Shown: positions 50,023 through 53,613 of the stretch, piece by piece | Position numbering within the stretch: the stretch's first letter is position 1 | Layout: the number at the start of each line of letters is the position of its first letter | Assembly (NCBI GenBank): GCA_002786855.1 | Contig: PCUU01000001.1 | Location: 16,723 to 70,335 of the forward strand | Reading direction: 5' to 3' | DNA length: 53,613 nt | DNA from: Cytophagales bacterium CG12_big_fil_rev_8_21_14_0_65_40_12 | Lineage (GTDB): Bacteria > Bacteroidota > Bacteroidia > Cytophagales > Cyclobacteriaceae | Notes under the pieces: generated by a model | What the model was told of the DNA's origin: nothing | What the model saw: the letters and a program-made list of their open reading frames with translations, nothing else | Databases searched by the model: none | Made by a program: the position numbers and the translations under genes

Positions 50023-53000
50023 ATGGGTTCAAATCAGGCAATAAAAGAGCAACTACAAGCGTACAAAAGAAAATTCTACACAAACAGATTGCTAAAGGGA
50101 GCCATCTTATTTGTGTCTTTTCTTTTTAGCCTATTTCTGCTTGTCAATGTTTTCGAATTCTCTATTGGCCTAAACGGTGGCGCTAGGGCAATTATCTTTT
50201 ATTCCTTTATTTCTGCCATAGCCATAGCATTTATCTTCTTTATTGCAAAAAACATCTTCTTATTAAGGAATGCCAACCAGAACATATCCAACGAGGACGC
50301 TGCCATTCAAATCGGCAACTTCTTTCCAGAAATTTCCGACAAGCTGCTCAATATTATTCAGCTCGAAAAGCTAAATGACCAGCAAAATGAGCTCGTCATT
50401 GCGAGTATCCAACAGAAAAGTTTAGAGGTCAAAAAGATCTCCTTTTCGGAGGCCATTGACTTTAACCAAAACAGAAAATACCTTAAATATGCCCTAATAC
50501 CCTTTTTTATAATCATTGCCTTATTGATTTTCACCCCGAAAGTAATCACCGAAAGCTCAACTAAAATCCTGAATTATAATACTGAGTACTTACCGGCAGC
50601 TCCTTTTTCCATACAAATAGAGAATAACGAACTCGTGGCTTTTAAGGGAGAAAACTTTACCGTGACATTTTCTATTGATGGCAAATCCATTCCACAAAAT
50701 TTATATCTATGGACCAATGGGCGAAAGGTAAAAACCAATAAAATCAGCGTGAACTCCTTCGAATACGTGTTTAACCGGATCCAGTCGTCAACAGACTTTT
50801 CAGTCGAGGCGGAAAGTATTAGCTCTCCTATCTACCAGATTGAAGTGGTTGAACGGCCTAACATGGATCTATTTCATTTAGAACTCGATTTTCCGAAGTA
50901 TCTTAAAAGAGGTGCGGAAAAGTTGGAAAACTCAGGTAACATTTCGGTTCCAGAAGGCACAAATGTTACATGGAAATTCAATACGACAAAAACGGATGAG
51001 ATCTCTATAAATTTTTCTGATTTAGGACAGAAAGTTACTGCCGTCAAACAAAGCAAAAACTTGTACTCCTATGAGCAAGCAATTACCAAGTCAACAAAGT
51101 ATTCTATACAACTTCTGAATGAATACAGCAGCAACCGTGATTCTTTGATTTTTGGAATTGAGGCCGTTAAAGATCGTTATCCTGAAATCACATTGGACCA
51201 ATATCAGGACACTGTTTTGTTCAAGAGCATTGTTTTAGGGGGTAATATCAACGATGACCACGGGTTCTCGAAGCTCTCATTATTTTTTAAATATCAGAAT
51301 GATAACAGCTTTGATGAGCTGCCTATTGAAGTAGACAAAAGCCAAAATAGCCAAAGTTATTACAGGGTGTTTTCATTAGATTCCGCCAAAATCAAGGCCG
51401 GATCAGAAATCAATTACTATTTGCAAGTTGCTGATAATGATGGTATTAATGGTGCAAAATCCGTTAAGACTGGAACCTATACATTCAAAATACCTTCTCA
51501 AGAAGAAATTGAGGAAGAAATTGATAAGTCGAGTCAAAAAGTTCAAAACGAAATCGACAAAACACTGAAAGACGCAAAAGAGCTCAACGAAAAGATCAAG
51601 GAAGTAGATGAAAGACTCAAGACCAAAAAGGAATTGGACTGGCAGGATGAAAAGATGATGCAGGATATTCTTGACCAAAAAGAAAAACTTGCCGAAAAAT
51701 TAAATGAGTTGAAGAAGGAAAACGAGCTCAACAACCTTAAAAAGGAGCAATTCTCCCCCCAATCGGATAAAATTCAAGAGAAAATGCAACAGCTAAAAGA
51801 GCTGATGGACAATATTCTCGATGAAGAAACCAAAAGGCTATATGATGAGCTTAGAGAAATGCTCGAAGAAAAGTCAGAGATCAATGAGTTCCGTGAGAAA
51901 ATCGAAGAAATGAAGAACAAGGGCGGTGATCTAGAAAAAGAGCTTGAAAGGACCCTTGAACTCTTCAAAAAACTCCAATTCGACATGAAACTGGATCAAA
52001 ATATCAAGGAATTAGAACAAGCGATTGAAGACCAAGAACAACTCCTTGAAGAAACAGAGAACAATAAAAATAGCACTGATTCTCTTAGCGACCGTCAAGA
52101 ACAAGAGAAAAAAGACCTGGAGAAGCTGCAACAAAAAATGGAAGAACTGAAAGAACTCAACGAGGACCGAAAAACGCCAGACGAGCTGCCAACCGACCTA
52201 GATGAACAATTCGAAGAAATCAAGGAAGAACAGCAGACCGCTAAAGAAGCGCTAGAAAAAGAAGAAGAGCAATCTGAGCAAAGATCAAAAGCCTCAAAGT
52301 CTCAGAAAAAGGCTACTCAGAAAATGAAAGAAATGAAAGAAAGCTTAGCGTCAGCTCAGGGAAGCATGGAAGGAGAACAGATGGAGGAAGATCTCGAATT
52401 CTTAAAAGAATTGGTAGACAATCTCGTTACCTTGTCCTTCAACCAAGAGGATTTGATGAATGATTTCAGAGAAGTTAGAGAAAGTGATCCTCGGTATGTC
52501 GAACTGTCTCAAGAACAGCTGAAACTAAAAGATGACTCTAAAATTATTCAAGATAGTCTCATCGCCTTATCTCAAAGAGTATTTCAAATCTCCTCATTCG
52601 TGATGCGTGAGCTTAGCGAAATGAACAGACAAATCGATGGTTCATTAGATGCCCTAAAAGAGAGAAAATTACAGCAAGCCACTGGTAAACAACAATTTAC
52701 GATGACTGCCATTAATAACCTTGCTTTATTACTAGACGATATCGTTCAACAAATGCAGAATCAAATGGCCGGAAGCTCTGGTAAAGGGAAAAACTCTAAA
52801 AATCAGCCCCAATTAGGCGGTTTGAGTGAGCTTCAGAAAAAGCTCAGCGAACAAATTCAAGAATTAAAGCAAAGTGGTAAATCAGGACGAGAACTATCTG
52901 AACAACTTGCTAAATTAGCAGGAGAACAGGAGAGGTTAAGAAATGCCCTTGAAAACTTCGAACCTGGACTTGATAATGGTGATGGGCTTGGGGATAAAAT

Positions 53001-53322
53001 TGATAAGCTTGTTGAGCAAATGGAAAAGAATGAAGAGGATTTAATCAACAAAAACGTCACAGACGAAACCATTGAAAGACAACAAGAAATTCTCACAAGA
53101 TTACTAGAGGCAGAAACTGCGATCAACGAACGCGGCCAGGATGATGAACGCAAAGGAGAAACAGCCTATGATTATGACATTTCAATTCCAGAATCATTAA
53201 ATGAATATTTGAAAGCTAAAGAAAAAGAAATAGAATTACTAAGAACAATACCAGCTAGATTGAATCCATATTATAAAGAGGAGACATCGAAATACTTCAA
53301 AAAAATTAAGCAGCAGAATTAA
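50023..53322 (+). CDS. very large DUF4175-family membrane and coiled-coil protein
   Basis: 1099 residues. Three hydrophobic helices (about 26-48, 57-80, 152-172) anchor it; a periplasmic beta-rich part (about 185-490) includes PNMDLFHLELDFPKYLKRG and KDRYPEITLDQYQDTVLFKS; from about 490 to 830 it is an almost pure Glu/Lys/Gln coiled coil, then a helical Gln/Leu-rich tail (GKQQFTMTAINNLALLLDDI). This matches the DUF4175 family of Bacteroidota as I recall it. Function unknown; the size suggests an envelope-spanning or scaffold role. The next gene starts 9 bp downstream. Confidence 0.9.
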   Translation: MGSNQAIKEQLQAYKRKFYTNRLLKGAILFVSFLFSLFLLVNVFEFSIGLNGGARAIIFYSFISAIAIAFIFFIAKNIFLLRNANQNISNEDAAIQIGNFFPEISDKLLNIIQLEKLNDQQNELVIASIQQKSLEVKKISFSEAIDFNQNRKYLKYALIPFFIIIALLIFTPKVITESSTKILNYNTEYLPAAPFSIQIENNELVAFKGENFTVTFSIDGKSIPQNLYLWTNGRKVKTNKISVNSFEYVFNRIQSSTDFSVEAESISSPIYQIEVVERPNMDLFHLELDFPKYLKRGAEKLENSGNISVPEGTNVTWKFNTTKTDEISINFSDLGQKVTAVKQSKNLYSYEQAITKSTKYSIQLLNEYSSNRDSLIFGIEAVKDRYPEITLDQYQDTVLFKSIVLGGNINDDHGFSKLSLFFKYQNDNSFDELPIEVDKSQNSQSYYRVFSLDSAKIKAGSEINYYLQVADNDGINGAKSVKTGTYTFKIPSQEEIEEEIDKSSQKVQNEIDKTLKDAKELNEKIKEVDERLKTKKELDWQDEKMMQDILDQKEKLAEKLNELKKENELNNLKKEQFSPQSDKIQEKMQQLKELMDNILDEETKRLYDELREMLEEKSEINEFREKIEEMKNKGGDLEKELERTLELFKKLQFDMKLDQNIKELEQAIEDQEQLLEETENNKNSTDSLSDRQEQEKKDLEKLQQKMEELKELNEDRKTPDELPTDLDEQFEEIKEEQQTAKEALEKEEEQSEQRSKASKSQKKATQKMKEMKESLASAQGSMEGEQMEEDLEFLKELVDNLVTLSFNQEDLMNDFREVRESDPRYVELSQEQLKLKDDSKIIQDSLIALSQRVFQISSFVMRELSEMNRQIDGSLDALKERKLQQATGKQQFTMTAINNLALLLDDIVQQMQNQMAGSSGKGKNSKNQPQLGGLSELQKKLSEQIQELKQSGKSGRELSEQLAKLAGEQERLRNALENFEPGLDNGDGLGDKIDKLVEQMEKNEEDLINKNVTDETIERQQEILTRLLEAETAINERGQDDERKGETAYDYDISIPESLNEYLKAKEKEIELLRTIPARLNPYYKEETSKYFKKIKQQN

Positions 53323-53331
53323 GCAAGATCA

Positions 53332-53613
53332 ATGAATACAATTAGCATTGAAATTCCTTCTCTTATAGAGAACATCAGAATCGTAGAAAGCTTTATCGAC
53401 AACGCTAAAGATAAATATCAGCTAGACGATGACGTCTACGGTAATATTATGATTGCCGTTGTTGAGTCCGTTAATAATGCCATCATACACGGTAATTGTT
53501 TAGCCAAAGATAAATCCGTTGAGCTTAGTATGACTCTAGCCGATACGTCTGTGGTCTTTTCAATCAAAGATCAGGGCAAAGGGTTTGATATCAATACTTT
53601 ACCAGATCCAACT
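53332..53613 (+). CDS. RsbW/SpoIIAB-like ATP-binding protein, 3' end cut by window
   Basis: 94 codons from the ATG at 53332 to the window edge. The GHKL N-box is MIAVVESVNNAIIHGN and the G1-box is IKDQGKGFDI, as in HATPase_c_2 serine kinases that act as anti-sigma factors. It begins 9 bp after the DUF4175 gene. Its targets (anti-anti-sigma or others) lie outside the window. Confidence 0.92.
   Translation, partial: MNTISIEIPSLIENIRIVESFIDNAKDKYQLDDDVYGNIMIAVVESVNNAIIHGNCLAKDKSVELSMTLADTSVVFSIKDQGKGFDINTLPDPT

Noticed and set aside
51403-51986. Phe/Ser/Leu-rich minus-strand open frames
   Set aside because: Complement of the Glu/Lys coiled coil in the DUF4175 protein.

Overview
The window looks like a chromosomal segment of a Bacteroidota bacterium, most likely of the Cytophagales type. 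The signs are a GldJ-type gliding lipoprotein, FecI/FecR with a DUF4974 tail, a very large DUF4175 protein, paired LytS/LytTR systems, absence of Shine-Dalgarno sites, and several perfect copies of the Bacteroidota -7 promoter box TAnnTTTG close to start codons. I cannot name the genus. No tRNA, rRNA or CRISPR array was seen. Both ends cut genes: a lipoprotein on the left (minus) and an RsbW-like ATPase on the right (plus).

Layout. 0-3.4 kb: truncated lipoprotein, SDR39U1 epimerase, LOG-family protein and HAD phosphatase. 3.4-5.8 kb: a compact type II restriction-modification system (DUF6471 regulator candidate, C5 methyltransferase, convergent NgoBV-like endonuclease) with a palindrome upstream. 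5.9-9.6 kb: a FecI/FecR sigma/anti-sigma pair followed by two paralogous small beta-barrels, one carrying an STN domain, instead of a TonB receptor. 9.8-15.5 kb: a double-glycine peptide cluster: a 60-residue four-cysteine precursor, a CarboxypepD_reg protein, membrane proteins, a thioredoxin-like protein and a C39-peptidase ABC exporter, preceded by an HTH regulator gene broken by an amber codon. 15.8-19.1 kb: a membrane protein / winged-helix regulator pair and creD plus an EEP-family gene, with the same 28-bp operator-like element in front of both transcription units.

19.1-27.1 kb: housekeeping genes (uvrA, rluD, a LemA/TPM operon) separated by palindromic repeats of at least four families. 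The densest block (19.14-20.42 kb) has five paired arms, and one pair encloses a GIY-YIG nuclease gene, suggesting a small nuclease-linked repeat element. 27.1-34.0 kb: aromatic amino-acid decarboxylase, two lipoproteins, a 44-residue membrane protein, XRE regulator, patatin phospholipase, prfA, tag and an SDR. 34.1-39.8 kb: amidohydrolase and a LytS/LytTR pair bracketed by two paralogous secreted proteins, each built from three similar beta-rich repeats. 39.8-53.6 kb: cytochrome oxidase subunit III-like protein, mfd, a second LytTR/LytS pair, gldJ-like gene, comF, AhpD-like protein, exonuclease III, DUF4175 protein and the start of an anti-sigma-like ATPase.

The most promising items for follow-up are the double-glycine peptide cluster with its broken regulator, the repeat arms around the GIY-YIG gene, the twin operators, the TonB-receptor-free STN/FecR unit, and the triple-repeat proteins flanking the two-component system. 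Family names come from recalled motifs, not database searches.
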